Positions 8,000 to 16,058 of a DNA stretch of 64,000 nt are shown here, piece after piece. The notes under the pieces were generated by a model, which did not search any database, was not told the origin of the DNA, and saw only the letters and a list, made by a program, of their open reading frames with translations. Made by a program: the position numbers and the translations under genes. Origin of the DNA: Methylovirgula sp. GTDB taxonomy: Bacteria; Pseudomonadota; Alphaproteobacteria; Rhizobiales; Beijerinckiaceae. The stretch spans positions 3,098,501-3,162,500 of the forward strand of contig NZ_JBBCGP010000001.1 of NCBI RefSeq assembly GCF_037200945.1. Direction: 5' to 3'. Position 1 is the stretch's first letter, and each line of letters starts with the position of its first letter.

Positions 8000-9031
8000 T
8001 CAGGCGCCGGCCAGCCGCGAAGCTTGATAAATTCCACCCTTAGTCATTAATGCCCACGCAATCCGCGCGGTGCGATTTGCAAGAGCCACCGCGACGACCA
8101 GCCGCGGCTTTCTCGCCATCATTCGTGCCAGCCACGATCCCTCTGGCGCGCCTTTTCGTGCAGCCCATCGCACCTGCGTTATCGCGCCGCTAACGAGCAG
8201 CCGACGCAAATCCCGCTGGCCCATCTTGGATGTTCCGCCTAACTTAGTCTTGCCTCCAGATGAGTTCTGCTTAGGCGTCAAGCCCAACCAGGCAGCAAAA
8301 TCCCGCCCCTTGCCGAAGCTTTCGGGCGGAGGTGCCAGGGCTTCCATTGCGGTCGCGCAGATCACCCCAATTCCCGGGATGGTCATCAAGCGTCTTGCAG
8401 TCTCGTCAGCCCGCGCCCGCTCGCGCAATTCTTTTTCGAGCAATGCGATCTGTTCGGAAAGCTTCGTTATGTGGTCAAGAAGCAGTCGGCAGACCCCAAG
8501 GATGCAAGCCGGTAGGCCGCTGCTTTCCGGATCCTGAGTCGCTGCCGCAAGCCGCTCGACATGTGCCGGTCCATTGGGAGCAACTACGCCGTACTCGGCC
8601 ATGTGTCCGCGAACAGCATTGATGGCTTGCGTGCGTTGACGGACGAGAAGATCACGGGTCTTGAACGCAACCCCGGCCGCCTGCTTCTCGACGGATTTCA
8701 CCGCCACGAAACGCATAGTGGGTCGGGATGCGGCTTCAGCGATCGCTTCCGCATCAGCGGCGTCATTCTTGTTTCGCTTCACGAAAGGCTTCACGTAGAT
8801 CGGCGCAATCAATCGCACGTCGTGTCCGAGCGCGCTGATTTGCCGGGCCCAATGGTGCGCGCTAGCGCAAGCCTCCATGGCAACAAGACATCTCGGCATG
8901 GCGGCGAAGAACGGGAGAAGTTTCGCTCGTGAGAGCGTCCGGCGGAACGCAACCGAGCCGTCCGATCCCGCTCCATGGAGCTGGAATACATTCTTCGCCA
9001 GATCAAGCCCGATGATGCTAACTTCTTTCAT
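8000..9031 (-). CDS. IS110-family transposase
   Basis: A 343-residue recombinase. The N-terminal RuvC-like DEDD domain starts IIGLDLAKNVFQLHG and continues with VAMEACASAHHWARQI and KNDAADAEAIAEA. The C-terminal Tnp_20 domain contains MTIPGIGVICATAM, AAWLGLTPKQNSSGGK with the expected serine, and GQRDLRRLLVSGA. The ATG at 9031 was chosen because the catalytic domain starts immediately after it; the frame is open upstream but that part runs into the IS end. The gene looks intact and the element may be functional. Confidence 0.93.
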   Translation of the reverse strand: MKEVSIIGLDLAKNVFQLHGAGSDGSVAFRRTLSRAKLLPFFAAMPRCLVAMEACASAHHWARQISALGHDVRLIAPIYVKPFVKRNKNDAADAEAIAEAASRPTMRFVAVKSVEKQAAGVAFKTRDLLVRQRTQAINAVRGHMAEYGVVAPNGPAHVERLAAATQDPESSGLPACILGVCRLLLDHITKLSEQIALLEKELRERARADETARRLMTIPGIGVICATAMEALAPPPESFGKGRDFAAWLGLTPKQNSSGGKTKLGGTSKMGQRDLRRLLVSGAITQVRWAARKGAPEGSWLARMMARKPRLVVAVALANRTARIAWALMTKGGIYQASRLAGA

Positions 9032-9223
9032 GGACGCCTCTCCTCTCCTCGCGGTCCTTCGACAACCGCGACCTTGGCACAAGATGCCGTCGGAGGGGCG
9101 TCCACCCCATCGGCGTTGAACTTTGACCCCCGATCGGCGCGCAAAAGTCACCCCGTTCATTTGCGCGTTGTGACGGAATGAGGGCGTAGCCCGACTGGAG
9201 TTACAACGCGCTTGGCTACCTGA

Positions 9224-9958
9224 TCAGGCGCGGTTCTTGAAGCGCCAGCTTTCGTTGCCGGTCTCGACGATGTCGCAGTGATGGGTGAGACGATCGAGCA
9301 GCGCGGTGGTCATCTTCGGATCGCCGAAGACACTCGGCCATTCGCCGAAGGCGAGATTGGTCGTCACCAGGATCGAGGTACGCTCATAGAGCCTGCTGAT
9401 CAGATGGAAGAGAAGCTGGCCGCCGGCCTGGGCGAAGGGCAGATAGCCAAGTTCATCGAGGATAATGAAGTCGAGGCGCGTCAGATAATCGGCAAGGCGC
9501 CCCTGGCGGCCGGCGCGTCCCTCGGCCTCGAGGCGGTTGACGAGATCGACGACGTTGAAGAACCGGCCGCGTGACCCGCCGCGGATGCAGGCGCGTGCAA
9601 TGGCAATGGCGAGATGTGTCTTACCGGTTCCGGTACCGCCGACGAGAACGACGTTACGCTGTTCGACGATGAAGTTACCGCCGGCGAGATCGCGCACCAG
9701 GCTCTCGTTGATGGGTGTGTCGGCGAACAGGAAGTCATCGATATCCTTGGCGAGCGGCAGCTTGGCGACCGTCAGCTGGTATTTGATGGATCGGGCGTGC
9801 TTCTCGTTGATCTCGGCCTTGAGAAGATCGCCGACGAAGTGCTGCGGCTCATGCTGACGTTTGACAGCTGTTGCAAGGGTCTCGTCGTAGGCATTCCTCA
9901 TGCCAAAGAGCTTGAGGTTGCTCATCATGTCGAGAACTTCGGTACGTTCCATGATCAT
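9224..9958 (-). CDS. istB: IS21-family helper ATPase
   Basis: IstB is a DnaC-like AAA+ ATPase that selects target DNA for IS21 transposition. The 244-residue protein has Walker A GGTGTGKTHLAIAIA, Walker B FIILDELGYLPF and the sensor TTNLAFGEWPSVFGD. Its ATG overlaps the istA stop codon (ATGA), the usual coupling in this family. It appears complete. Confidence 0.95.
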   Translation of the reverse strand: MIMERTEVLDMMSNLKLFGMRNAYDETLATAVKRQHEPQHFVGDLLKAEINEKHARSIKYQLTVAKLPLAKDIDDFLFADTPINESLVRDLAGGNFIVEQRNVVLVGGTGTGKTHLAIAIARACIRGGSRGRFFNVVDLVNRLEAEGRAGRQGRLADYLTRLDFIILDELGYLPFAQAGGQLLFHLISRLYERTSILVTTNLAFGEWPSVFGDPKMTTALLDRLTHHCDIVETGNESWRFKNRA

Positions 9959-11451
9959 GTGATCCTGAGCTGATCGTATCTGGCACAATCGGCGGCAGGC
10001 GCATGCCGCAACCTAAGCGCCTCCGGGGTAAGGATGATGGGCGAGGGACCGGGATCGCGGCGCCGCGCGAGGATATTGAGGATGACGTCAGCGCTATAAA
10101 CACCCTCGGCCAGGGCCTCCGCGCAGGCGGCTTCGACCGCCGGCAAGCCGTCTGTCAGCACAGCCGCGAGAACTTTGACCATCTGCCGATCGCCATCATT
10201 GGACCCGGTGAGCTTGCGCCGGACACGCTCCAGGGCAGCTGGCAGCACCCAGTCCTTGAACGGGGCGCCATTGCGCAAGGCGCCGGGCTTGCGGGCGAGG
10301 ATCGGGACATAATGCCAGGGATCGTAGATCGTCTCGCCGCGCCCATAGCAGCGCGCGTGTTCTGCAACGACGCGGCCCTCCTGACGGATCACGACCCGGT
10401 CGGCGTAGGCGAAGATCTCGACGGGCCGCCCGATGGCCGCGGCATTGACCGAGTATTTATTGTTGTCGAAGCGGACCAGGCAGGTCTTCGACACCGACGC
10501 CGGGAGCGCGTGGAATCCGTCGAACCGGCCGCGATAAGCAACAAGCTGCGGCCGCTCCTCTTCGAACATCTCCCAGATCGTACGCTCGGGACGTTCCGGG
10601 TGCGGATGCATCTTGGCATAGGCAATGATCTTGTCGGTCAGCCAAGCGTTCAACTCGTCATAGGTCTTGAACTTCAGCCGTGGCGTGAAGAAGCGCTCAC
10701 GCACGAGACCAACCTGGTTCTCGACCTGACCCTTCTCCCAGCCGGACGCCGGCGTGCAAGCAACGGGCTCGACCAGATGATGTGCACACATCTGCAGGAA
10801 GCGGCGATTATATTGGCGGTCCTTGCCGAGGAAGATTGTCTCTACCGCCGTCTTCATATTGTCGTAGATGCCACGCGTGCAGGCACCCTTGAAGAAGGCA
10901 AAGGCCCGCTCATGCGCGTCGAACACCATCTCCTGCGTCTCACGCGGATAGGCTCGGACGAACATCATGCGGCTATGGCAGAGACGGACGTGCGCGACCT
11001 TCACGGTCGTCGTCACGCCATTGATCACCACGACATCGTGGCTCCAGTCGAACTGGTAGGCCTCGCCCGGCGCAAATGACAAAGGCACATAGGCCTCAGC
11101 CGTGACGCTTATTTGCTCCCGGCTCCAACTGCGGGCATAGCGCCTGACGGCATCATAGCCACCATCATAGCCTTTGGCTTGCAGCTCTTCGAAAAGCCGG
11201 ATCAACGTCAACCGCTCGCGGGCCGGTTTGCCGACATTCCCCGTAAGCATCAAATCGAGCGCGGCTTTCCAGCGCCCCAGCTTCGGACGCGGCTGAACCT
11301 CCCGCTCATAAGAAAACGATGTCTCTTCCGACCGCAGCACCTTGCGGACGGTGTTGCGAGAGATCTTCAACTCGCGCGCGATCTCCTTGATCGACTTACC
11401 CTTGACTAGATGCTCCCGCCGTATCCGGCCAATCGTCTCCACAACCAGCAT
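9955..11451 (-). CDS. istA: IS21-family transposase
   Basis: IstA is a DDE transposase of 498 residues. It has an N-terminal helix-turn-helix (SIKEIARELKISRNTVRKVL) and an integrase core with acidic residues in YQFDWSHDVVVING, RGIYDNMKTAVETIF and SGWEKGQVENQVG. The ATG at 11451 follows the purine-rich GGTGGGGG and fits the family start better than the upstream ATG at 11490. It forms an overlapping pair with istB. Confidence 0.94.
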   Translation of the reverse strand: MLVVETIGRIRREHLVKGKSIKEIARELKISRNTVRKVLRSEETSFSYEREVQPRPKLGRWKAALDLMLTGNVGKPARERLTLIRLFEELQAKGYDGGYDAVRRYARSWSREQISVTAEAYVPLSFAPGEAYQFDWSHDVVVINGVTTTVKVAHVRLCHSRMMFVRAYPRETQEMVFDAHERAFAFFKGACTRGIYDNMKTAVETIFLGKDRQYNRRFLQMCAHHLVEPVACTPASGWEKGQVENQVGLVRERFFTPRLKFKTYDELNAWLTDKIIAYAKMHPHPERPERTIWEMFEEERPQLVAYRGRFDGFHALPASVSKTCLVRFDNNKYSVNAAAIGRPVEIFAYADRVVIRQEGRVVAEHARCYGRGETIYDPWHYVPILARKPGALRNGAPFKDWVLPAALERVRRKLTGSNDGDRQMVKVLAAVLTDGLPAVEAACAEALAEGVYSADVILNILARRRDPGPSPIILTPEALRLRHAPAADCARYDQLRIT

Positions 11452-11500
11452 CCCCCACCGCCCGCTCAATCCAAAGCGGGCACACTGCAAACACTTCTCA

Positions 11501-11556
11501 GGGGGTCAATATTCCACGCCGATCCCCCTATCTACGGGGGTCAATATTCCACGCCG
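11501..11556 (+). repeat. IS21 right-end direct repeats
   Basis: GGGGTCAATATTCCACGCCG occurs twice (11502-11521 and 11537-11556), the multiple terminal repeat pattern of IS21 elements that binds the transposase. A diverged copy is at the other end near 9111-9130 in inverted orientation. Confidence 0.8.
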
Positions 11557-11568
11557 GATCACAGCCAG

Positions 11569-13038
11569 ATGGCGGTGGTGTCGATGAGCGATCGAGAGTT
11601 TTCTCGTCTCGATGTTTTGCTGGATTTGAGAGCGGGCCGGATATCGGCTGAGGATGCCGGCGCCATGATGGGGCTGCGGCGGCGCCAGGTTTTCCGCATT
11701 CTGGCGGGTTTTCGGAAGGATGGCGCAAGGAGTCTGGTCTCGAAGCGCCGCGGGAAGCCGAGCAATAACCGCCTGCCGCCGGAAGTCCGCGATCTGGTCA
11801 TGGAGGTCGTGAAGGAACGCTATTCTGATTTCGGGCCAACGCTGGCGGCCGAGAAGCTTTCTGAGGTGCACGGCTACAGGCTCTCCCGCGAGACGCTGCG
11901 CAAGTGGATGATTGAGGATAGCTTGTGGACGCGGCGGAAGGATCGTCGCAAGGACGTTCATCAGCCGAGGAATCGACGTGATTGCCTCGGCGAGCTGGTT
12001 CAGATCGATGGATCCGATCATTGGTGGTTTGAGGAGCGAGGGCCGCAATGCACCCTACTCGTGTTTGTTGACGATGCAACAAGCCGGCTGATGCATTTGA
12101 AGTTTGTCACGAGCGAAAGCGCCTTCGCTTATTTTCAGTCGACGCGTGAGTACCTTGAATGCCATGGCAAGCCGATCGCGTTTTACAGCGATAAGCACTC
12201 GGTGTTCCGGGTGTCGAAGACGCATGCCGTTGGCGGCGATGGCATGACGCAGTTTGGACGGGCGCTGCACGAGCTGAACATCGATATCTTGTGCGCGAAC
12301 AGCTCGCAGGCCAAAGGCCGTGTCGAGCGGGCCAATCAGACGCTTCAGGACCGCCTGGTGAAGGAACTCCGGTTGGCTGGTATCAGCGACATGGATGCTG
12401 CGAACGGCTTCCTGGGCTGGTTTATGGCGGACTATAATGCGCGTTTCGGTAAGCCGCCGCGCAACGACAAGGATCTTCATCGGCCTTTGGGTCCTGCGGA
12501 TGATTTGGACGGCAGTTTTGCCTGGCGCGAGGAAAGGACGGTCACTTATAATCCGACGGTTCAATACGATCGCGTCATGTTCCTTCTTGAACCGAACGAG
12601 GTGACCCGAGGCCTCGCGCGCAAGCGTGTCTGGATCTACGACCTCCCAGATGGACGCGTTGAGGTTCGGCACAATGGCAAGTCCCTGCCCTATACGACGT
12701 TTGATCGGGTCGCCAGGATTGATCAAGGGCCGATCGTCGAGAACAAGCGGTTGAGTGAAGCCCTCAATATTTGCCGGGAGCTTCAAGCGAATATACCGCC
12801 AAAGACGCGGAGCCGTAGCGCGCCGAGGCGCAGTGGCCAGACGAACCATATGTTCGTGCCGGTCGAGGCAAAAGAGCCGGTTTCTCCGAAAGTCGAGAGT
12901 CCGATCGAGGAGATCGGCGCCGGCGGTCGTCTGAACGCAGCGATGATGCTGGCACGGCAGATTGCGGGGAAGTTGCCGGCGCGAAAGCGTAAGAGAAGGC
13001 TCAAGCCGCGGGCGGGATTTCAGGAGGCTGCGGAATAG
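11569..13038 (+). CDS. ISNCY-family (IS1202 group) transposase, copy 2
   Basis: A 489-residue DDE transposase, closely related to the protein at 5001-6461. The HTH SAEDAGAMMGLRRRQVFRIL and the catalytic segments VQIDGSDHWW, FYSDKHSVFRV and QAKGRVERANQTLQD are intact. The IS21 insertion ends directly at the start codon: the AT of the ATG belongs to the duplicated GCCAGAT. The coding sequence was therefore spared but cut from its own left end and promoter. The open frame continues upstream into the IS21 end to 11410, but that extension is IS21 sequence and is unlikely to be translated. Confidence 0.9.
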   Translation: MAVVSMSDREFSRLDVLLDLRAGRISAEDAGAMMGLRRRQVFRILAGFRKDGARSLVSKRRGKPSNNRLPPEVRDLVMEVVKERYSDFGPTLAAEKLSEVHGYRLSRETLRKWMIEDSLWTRRKDRRKDVHQPRNRRDCLGELVQIDGSDHWWFEERGPQCTLLVFVDDATSRLMHLKFVTSESAFAYFQSTREYLECHGKPIAFYSDKHSVFRVSKTHAVGGDGMTQFGRALHELNIDILCANSSQAKGRVERANQTLQDRLVKELRLAGISDMDAANGFLGWFMADYNARFGKPPRNDKDLHRPLGPADDLDGSFAWREERTVTYNPTVQYDRVMFLLEPNEVTRGLARKRVWIYDLPDGRVEVRHNGKSLPYTTFDRVARIDQGPIVENKRLSEALNICRELQANIPPKTRSRSAPRRSGQTNHMFVPVEAKEPVSPKVESPIEEIGAGGRLNAAMMLARQIAGKLPARKRKRRLKPRAGFQEAAE

Positions 13039-13091
13039 GTGATTGCGCGACCTTCTGGCTGGGGGTGTTTTGACGTAGTGTGCCCGTTAAA

Positions 13092-13122
13092 ATGAAAAAC
13101 GCCCCATCTGGGCGTTTTTCAT
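13092..13122. terminator. bidirectional rho-independent terminator
   Basis: ATGAAAAACGCCC and GGGCGTTTTTCAT form a perfect 13-bp stem around CATCT, with A and T runs on both sides. It separates the converging transposase and passenger genes of ISNCY copy 2 and could stop transcription from either side. Confidence 0.85.
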
Positions 13123-13141
13123 CCAAAACTCAGCTTTGATA

Positions 13142-13306
13142 TTAAGCGCAGCGAGCTTCTTGTTTTGCATCTTGCGATTTGAGCGGCCGCTTTTTATTGC
13201 GGAGAGCTTGCCCAAGTTTGGGTTCGCGCTTAACCCAAGCACGGAGATAGCCTTGGGTGCGCTCCTCGGCTGATAGCATCAGCTCCATTAGGCGTTCACG
13301 GTTCAT
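13142..13306 (-). CDS. small basic protein, IS passenger
   Basis: A 54-residue protein starting MNRERLMELMLSAEERTQ, preceded by the good ribosome binding site TTGGAGGTTGCT. It is rich in Lys and Arg and probably helical; I do not recognise it. It follows the broken reading frame at 13349-13849 on the same strand and lies between the transposase gene and the right end of ISNCY copy 2. Base composition is more AT-rich than the surrounding chromosome, which fits acquired DNA. Confidence 0.5.
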   Translation of the reverse strand: MNRERLMELMLSAEERTQGYLRAWVKREPKLGQALRNKKRPLKSQDAKQEARCA

Positions 13307-13348
13307 AGCAACCTCCAAAGGCGATCTTATATCGCTGAAACATTTCAA

Positions 13349-13849
13349 TCAAGTGTTACGTTCCATAGACCATCCCAGATGGCCCTGAGCTTTCGGGAGT
13401 TCCTCAACCTTGAACCCCAATTTGTGAAAGGTCTCTTTTACATCCAGAAGCTTGAACAGAGCTTTTTCTGGTAAAGGTTCATCGTAGGCGAACATACAGA
13501 CACGGGTAGGTTCAGCTAAATTGACTAATTCTACAATTCCTTCAAGGACTTTACCAAGTATTGCTACCCGATCATGTATATTTGTTATAAAAACGGCAGT
13601 CTCTTTTCCAGACCAATAAGTATATTGCTTGCCAGTCTTGCGATCTACTCCGACAATATAAAAAAAGAACTCAAAATCACCTCCAATCATCGGCGCTAAT
13701 CCAACAACAAGAGAATAATCTATACCATCTTAATCTTCTACCGAATCAATGTCGTCAGTGTAACCGATATTTAATACTGCTAGGAATTCTCCATTATTTC
13801 TGAATATTTCAAATTTATCCCTTGGTTCCAGAGTCGAAATATAAGTCAT
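13349..13849 (-). pseudogene. unknown passenger gene split by an in-frame stop
   Basis: Two consecutive open pieces are in the same frame: 39 residues from ATG 13849 (MTYISTLEPRDKFEIFRN) ending at TAA 13730-13732, then DGIDYSLVVGLAPMIGG running on to a stop at 13349. The second piece (113 residues from ATG 13690) reads as a compact mixed alpha/beta domain containing YIVGVDRKTGKQYTYWSG. The frame is also open upstream of 13849 for about 35 codons without a start, up to a run of eight C. This looks like one gene damaged near its start and by one nonsense codon. The second piece could still be expressed alone. No family was recognised. Confidence 0.5.
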
Positions 13850-14016
13850 AGCTAACTGTTCTCTGGAACGACCAAAGCTGTTGTATTTCGTCTTTTGATG
13901 ATTCTTGCAATAGCCTGTTGATGCTTCTGGGGGGGGTGGATGGGGACTTGCTTAGGCAATAGCCCTCTTACATGAAATTTCGTGCTGAATCACTGGCGTA
14001 ATGGCGAATGGTTTGA
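13850..14016. other. AT-rich stretch without a supported gene
   Basis: The stretch holds the remains of the upstream part of the broken passenger frame on the minus strand and a G8/C8 run near 13929-13936. Nothing else is supported. Confidence 0.5.
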
Positions 14017-14177
14017 TTCTGCCTTTGGTGAAGTTCTCCCACCGCAAAGCCGCTCGCTCGCTACGGCGCTATATGGGGCGCGCTTCGCTCGCGGCCTGCT
14101 AGGTTTGTGCCTTATGAAGGTCTTCCAGTGCCATCTCTACTTTGCGCCGCGAGTGCCATTTCGGGATTGCTATGACA
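14017..14177 (+). repeat. right end of ISNCY copy 2
   Basis: Aligns without gaps to 7477-7637. It ends TATGACA and is followed by ACAGC and then chromosomal sequence. Confidence 0.8.
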
Positions 14178-14182
14178 ACAGC

Positions 14183-14507
14183 ATGGCCTAAGGCATTGAA
14201 CTTATTGGAGCCTCGTTTGCAACGCCCGCTTATTCGAGGGCCAGCGTAAGCTGAGCGCAATCATAAACGAACGGAAGCGTCATAGTTTGGCGCAAAAGCG
14301 GTAGCCAAGGGGCTAGAATATCTGTTATCAATATTTGAAAGGCGGGACTTTCGGCATTTCTGGACAAGCTCAGCGCGCACATTATGACCGGGTGCTTTTT
14401 TCGCATTCGCTTTCAAGTGTGTCTGATTTACCTGAGGAACGATTGACCTGCCGCGCGCCGTTTGGTTGGCGGCACGTCCAGAATTGTGAGTTTAGAACAG
14501 GCATATC
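14183..14507 (+). other. non-coding region upstream of the cold-shock gene
   Basis: About 325 bases between the IS right end and the two-domain cold-shock gene. No reading frame is supported. It should contain the promoter and leader of that gene; long leaders are common in cold-shock genes, but I could not define a promoter or a cold-box with confidence. Confidence 0.5.
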
Positions 14508-15167
14508 ATGAGCAAAGGTAAAGATTTCCGCGGGCCGAGGAAACGTGGTTTTGATGACGATGGCCCGTCACCCTACGATGCACCGCGTCCGAGCCGGAGC
14601 AGCCGGCCCTCCTTTGGCGGTGGCGGTTTCGGCGGTGGCCCCGATTTAGCGCCCCCTAGCCCGAGCACCCCGCCGGTCGATGCGGTCGTCAAGTGGTTCA
14701 AAGGCGATAAAGGCTTTGGCTTTGTCGAATTGAGCAATGGGACCGGCGATGCCTTCCTGCATATCGGTGCTTTGCAGAGCGCGGGCTATGAGACTGTGCC
14801 GCCGGGCGCCAAGCTGAAAGTCTACGTTGGCAACGGCATGAAGGGCGCGCAAGTCACCCGCGTGCTTGAGGTCGACACGGCTGGCGCTGCCGAACGTGCA
14901 CCGGCGCCGCGATTCACCGAAGCGCGTCCTGCGCGCCGCCATCCGGATCCTGCGACTGCAACGGAGATCGGCGGGACGGTCAAGTGGTTCGACGACAACA
15001 AGGGCTTCGGCTTCGTGCAATCGAATGATGGCGGCAAGGATGTGTTCGTTCACATCTCGATTCTTGGGCCGTCCGGCGTTCACCACCTCGCCGAAGGCCA
15101 GGCGGTAACGATGCGCGTCGTCGATACGCCGAAAGGTCGCGAAGCTTTGTCGATCAACCTCGCCTGA
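14508..15167 (+). CDS. two-domain cold-shock protein
   Basis: An RNA/ssDNA-binding protein of 219 residues with two cold-shock domains. The first (about 60-125) has VKWFKGDKGFGFVEL and DAFLHIGAL; the second (about 153-219) has VKWFDDNKGFGFVQS and DVFVHISIL, i.e. RNP1 and RNP2 motifs in both. They are joined by a Pro/Ala/Arg linker. The first 55 residues are Gly/Arg/Pro-rich and disordered (RKRGFDDDGPSPYD, FGGGGFGGGP), resembling an RGG-type tail. Fused double-CSD proteins of this kind are usual in Rhizobiales. The gene is followed by a strong terminator and is monocistronic. Confidence 0.9.
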   Translation: MSKGKDFRGPRKRGFDDDGPSPYDAPRPSRSSRPSFGGGGFGGGPDLAPPSPSTPPVDAVVKWFKGDKGFGFVELSNGTGDAFLHIGALQSAGYETVPPGAKLKVYVGNGMKGAQVTRVLEVDTAGAAERAPAPRFTEARPARRHPDPATATEIGGTVKWFDDNKGFGFVQSNDGGKDVFVHISILGPSGVHHLAEGQAVTMRVVDTPKGREALSINLA

Positions 15168-15191
15168 GCTTTCGCTCCGGGTTTCATTTCG

Positions 15192-15225
15192 CGGCGCGAG
15201 GCCATCCCTCGCGCCGTTTTATTTT
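15192..15225 (+). terminator. rho-independent terminator after the cold-shock gene
   Basis: CGGCGCGAGG and CCTCGCGCCG form a perfect 10-bp stem with a 5-base loop, followed by TTTTATTTT. Confidence 0.9.
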
Positions 15226-15250
15226 GGACGGCCACTTTATTTGATCGGCC

Positions 15251-16045
15251 ATGCAAAAGTCGCGCGACATTCAACGACTTCTGGAAATCATGACGGCTTT
15301 GCGCGCCCCGCGAACCGGTTGCCCATGGGACATTGAGCAAACTTTCGCTACGATCGTGCCCTATACAATCGAAGAAGCCTACGAAGTCGCCGACGCGATC
15401 GCACGCTATGATCTTGCCGATCTCAAAGACGAACTCGGTGACCTGCTCCTTCAAGTAGTCTTTCATGCGCGCATGGCGCAGGAGCAGAATGCATTTGATT
15501 TCGGTGATGTGGTTGAGGCCATCACGGCGAAAATGATTCGCCGTCATCCGCACGTTTTCGGCGCTAAGCGCGATCTTTCTCCCGAAGAAGTCAAAGGCTT
15601 GTGGGCGAAGATCAAAGCGGAGGAGAAAGCCGGGCGGCCGCAAGAGAAACCAGGTCTCCTCGCCGATGTGCCCGTGACGCTGCCCGGCCTGACCCGCGCC
15701 GTAAAATTGCAAAGCAAGGCATCAACAGTCGGATTCGACTGGAACGATGCGCGCCTCGTACTCGATAAAATCCGCGAAGAAACCCATGAAATCGAAGCCG
15801 CGCTCGATGCCAAGGACGACGCCGCAATTCAAGACGAGATCGGTGATCTCCTGTTCGCCGTCGCCAATCTGGCGCGTCATGTGGGCGCCGATCCAGAAGC
15901 CGCAATTCGCGGTACGAACGCAAAATTCGAGCGCCGTTTCGGCCATATCGAGACCGAGATCAGCCGTCGCGGTCAAAAGTTGGGTGAAGTCGGTCTTGCA
16001 GAAATGGACGCGCTCTGGAACGACGCCAAGGAACGCGAGAAATAG
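15251..16045 (+). CDS. mazG: nucleoside triphosphate pyrophosphohydrolase
   Basis: MazG hydrolyses NTPs to NMP and pyrophosphate, cleaning the nucleotide pool and lowering ppGpp in some bacteria. The 264-residue protein has two MazG domains, each with paired acidic motifs: EEAYEVADAI with KDELGDLLLQVVFHARM, and EETHEIEAALD with QDEIGDLLFAVANLARH. The N-terminal LRAPRTGCPWDIEQT is the family hallmark. It converges with hflX, 13 bases apart. Confidence 0.95.
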   Translation: MQKSRDIQRLLEIMTALRAPRTGCPWDIEQTFATIVPYTIEEAYEVADAIARYDLADLKDELGDLLLQVVFHARMAQEQNAFDFGDVVEAITAKMIRRHPHVFGAKRDLSPEEVKGLWAKIKAEEKAGRPQEKPGLLADVPVTLPGLTRAVKLQSKASTVGFDWNDARLVLDKIREETHEIEAALDAKDDAAIQDEIGDLLFAVANLARHVGADPEAAIRGTNAKFERRFGHIETEISRRGQKLGEVGLAEMDALWNDAKEREK

Positions 16046-16058
16046 TCTGCCTCTCAGG

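Larger units (their letters stand above)
7739..9108 (-). mobile_element. IS110-family (IS1111-like) element nested in the IS21 left end
   Basis: ATCG occurs at both junctions (7735-7738 and 9109-9112), so each boundary is uncertain by up to four bases. Perfect 11-bp inverted repeats GTGGACGCCCC lie three bases inside each junction (7742-7752 and 9095-9105). Subterminal repeats without a true target duplication are typical of the IS1111 branch of IS110. One transposase gene (8000-9031) is followed by about 250 non-coding bases on its 3' side and only about 77 on the 5' side. Confidence 0.82.
7730..11563 (-). mobile_element. IS21-family insertion sequence (itself interrupted)
   Basis: The right end read inward starts TGTGATCCGGCGTGGAATAT. 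The left end starts TGTCAATCG at 7730 and continues at 9113 with GCGTTGAACTTTGACCCCC once the nested element is removed; the rejoined end matches the right end at 22 of 28 positions. GCCAGAT is repeated at 7723-7729 and 11564-11570, a 7-bp target duplication as expected for IS21. It carries istA and istB on the minus strand. Confidence 0.88.
7643..14177 (+). mobile_element. ISNCY/IS1202-type insertion sequence, copy 2, interrupted by IS21 and IS110
   Basis: Its left end (7643-7692) and right end (14017-14177) match copy 1, and ACAGC flanks it at 7638-7642 and 14178-14182. The element is split by a 3834-bp IS21 insertion just before the transposase start codon, which itself holds an IS110-type element. 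After the transposase come passenger genes different from those of copy 1. Without the insertions it would be about 2.7 kb. Confidence 0.85.

Noticed and set aside
10003..11079. Long plus-strand open frame of 358 codons
   Set aside because: It is the antisense of istA, whose minus-strand product has a full integrase core.
11410..11568. N-terminal extension of ISNCY transposase copy 2 (open frame from 11410)
   Set aside because: This part is IS21 end sequence. Copy 1 has no such extension and the target duplication ends at the true start codon.
13982..14191. Short plus-strand open frame at the ISNCY right end, also open in copy 1
   Set aside because: The segment is a conserved IS end, and openness in two near-identical copies is no evidence for a protein. 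No ribosome binding site was seen.
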